From: Pseudomonadota bacterium | GTDB taxonomy: Bacteria > Pseudomonadota > Alphaproteobacteria > G022571365 | Reading direction: 5' to 3' | Assembly: GCA_022571365.1 (NCBI GenBank) | Contig: JACZXZ010000001.1 | Span: 39,534 to 103,533, forward strand | DNA: 64,000 nt | Shown here: positions 63,879 through 64,000 of the stretch, one piece after another | Layout: the number at the start of each line of letters is the position of its first letter | Position numbering within the stretch: the first letter of the stretch is position 1 | Notes under the pieces: model-generated | The model's input: only the letters and a program-made list of their open reading frames with translations | What the model was told of the DNA's origin: nothing | Database searches by the model: none | Made by a program: the position numbers and the translations under genes

Positions 63879-64000
63879 ATGGCCGAGAAGGATACGGCAA
63901 CCCCGGCCGAGAAGGACGCGGCAACCCCGGCCGAGAAGGACGCGGCGACCCCGGCCGAGAAGGACGCGGCAACCTCGGCCGAGAAGGACGCGGCAACCCC
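63879..64000 (+). CDS. rpsI: 30S ribosomal protein S9, N-terminal part (cut by window end)
   Basis: Identified by its position directly after rplM. The visible 40 residues are a pure repeat of AEKDAATP (MAEKDTATPAEKDAATPAEK and so on), not the usual S9 N-terminus. The S9 core would lie beyond the window. If a start further downstream is used, the repeat would be untranslated leader. Confidence 0.6.
   Translation, partial: MAEKDTATPAEKDAATPAEKDAATPAEKDAATSAEKDAAT
63882..64000 (+). repeat. 24-bp in-frame tandem repeat at the start of rpsI
   Basis: About five copies of a 24-bp unit encoding AEKDAATP, nearly identical (one gat-acg variant, one tcg). It continues beyond the window edge. Confidence 0.9.

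Overview
The window is a GC-rich chromosomal segment of an alphaproteobacterium, most likely Rhodospirillales-like. The evidence is gene order and family type: rel-(DUF2062)-pdxJ-acpS-lepB-rnc-era-recO, the alphaproteobacterial fatty-acid cluster DUF177-rpmF-plsX-fabH-ihfA-merR, nrdR-ribD-ribE-ribB-ribH-nusB-thiL-hppA, a Ros/MucR regulator, an RpoH-type sigma factor, Bpt leucyltransferase and a cytochrome bc1 chaperone. The species cannot be named from sequence alone.

Layout. 1-9.7 kb: housekeeping genes on the plus strand, starting with the tail of an acidic protein (probably RNA polymerase omega), then (p)ppGpp synthetase/hydrolase, vitamin B6 and ACP maturation, signal peptidase, RNase III, Era, RecO and ParC. 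9.7-14.2 kb: a TRAP transporter (dctQM, with dctP convergent) and Bpt. 14.4-19.5 kb: an accessory stretch with a TPR/SLOG-like/class III nucleotide cyclase protein, a secreted calcium-repeat protein and a TIR-domain polytopic membrane protein. 19.5-23.4 kb: hydroxypyruvate/glyoxylate reductase, serine-glyoxylate aminotransferase and threonine dehydratase. 23.5-33.1 kb: penicillin-acylase-type hydrolase, class III CoA-transferase, an exported hydratase-fold protein, HemB, RpoH, a MarR regulator and glutaryl-CoA dehydrogenase. 33.5-38.3 kb: a branched-chain amino-acid type ABC transporter (substrate-binding protein convergent with livGFHM). 38.6-47.9 kb: MucR, RpiB, GlyA, NrdR, the riboflavin genes with an SDF-type symporter inserted, NusB and ThiL. 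48-55.4 kb: H+-pyrophosphatase, BamE, bc1 chaperone and the DUF177-to-MerR cluster. 55.58 kb: tRNA-Pro(GGG). 55.7-62.5 kb: a second accessory stretch with a cupredoxin-fused copper nitrite reductase, a PagL-like lipid A deacylase, a B12-type radical SAM protein, a small lipoprotein and a PAP2 phosphatase, riddled with duplicated gene ends. 62.6-64 kb: CutA and the ribosomal protein pair rplM-rpsI (cut by the window end).

Two things stand out. First, the cyclase/SLOG/TPR protein and the TIR-membrane protein are domain types that recur in nucleotide-signalling and antiphage systems. The cyclase lacks the usual purine-selecting lysine and transition-state asparagine, and a 29-bp piece of its gene lies upstream of the TIR gene. 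Second, the window has many short tandem or dispersed duplications at open-reading-frame boundaries (start regions of parC and ilvA, stop regions of caiB and cutA, the 3' end of nirK, the 5' end of a lipoprotein gene, the start of rpsI). This hints at a recurring duplication process in this genome. No CRISPR array, rRNA, transposase or integrase was seen.
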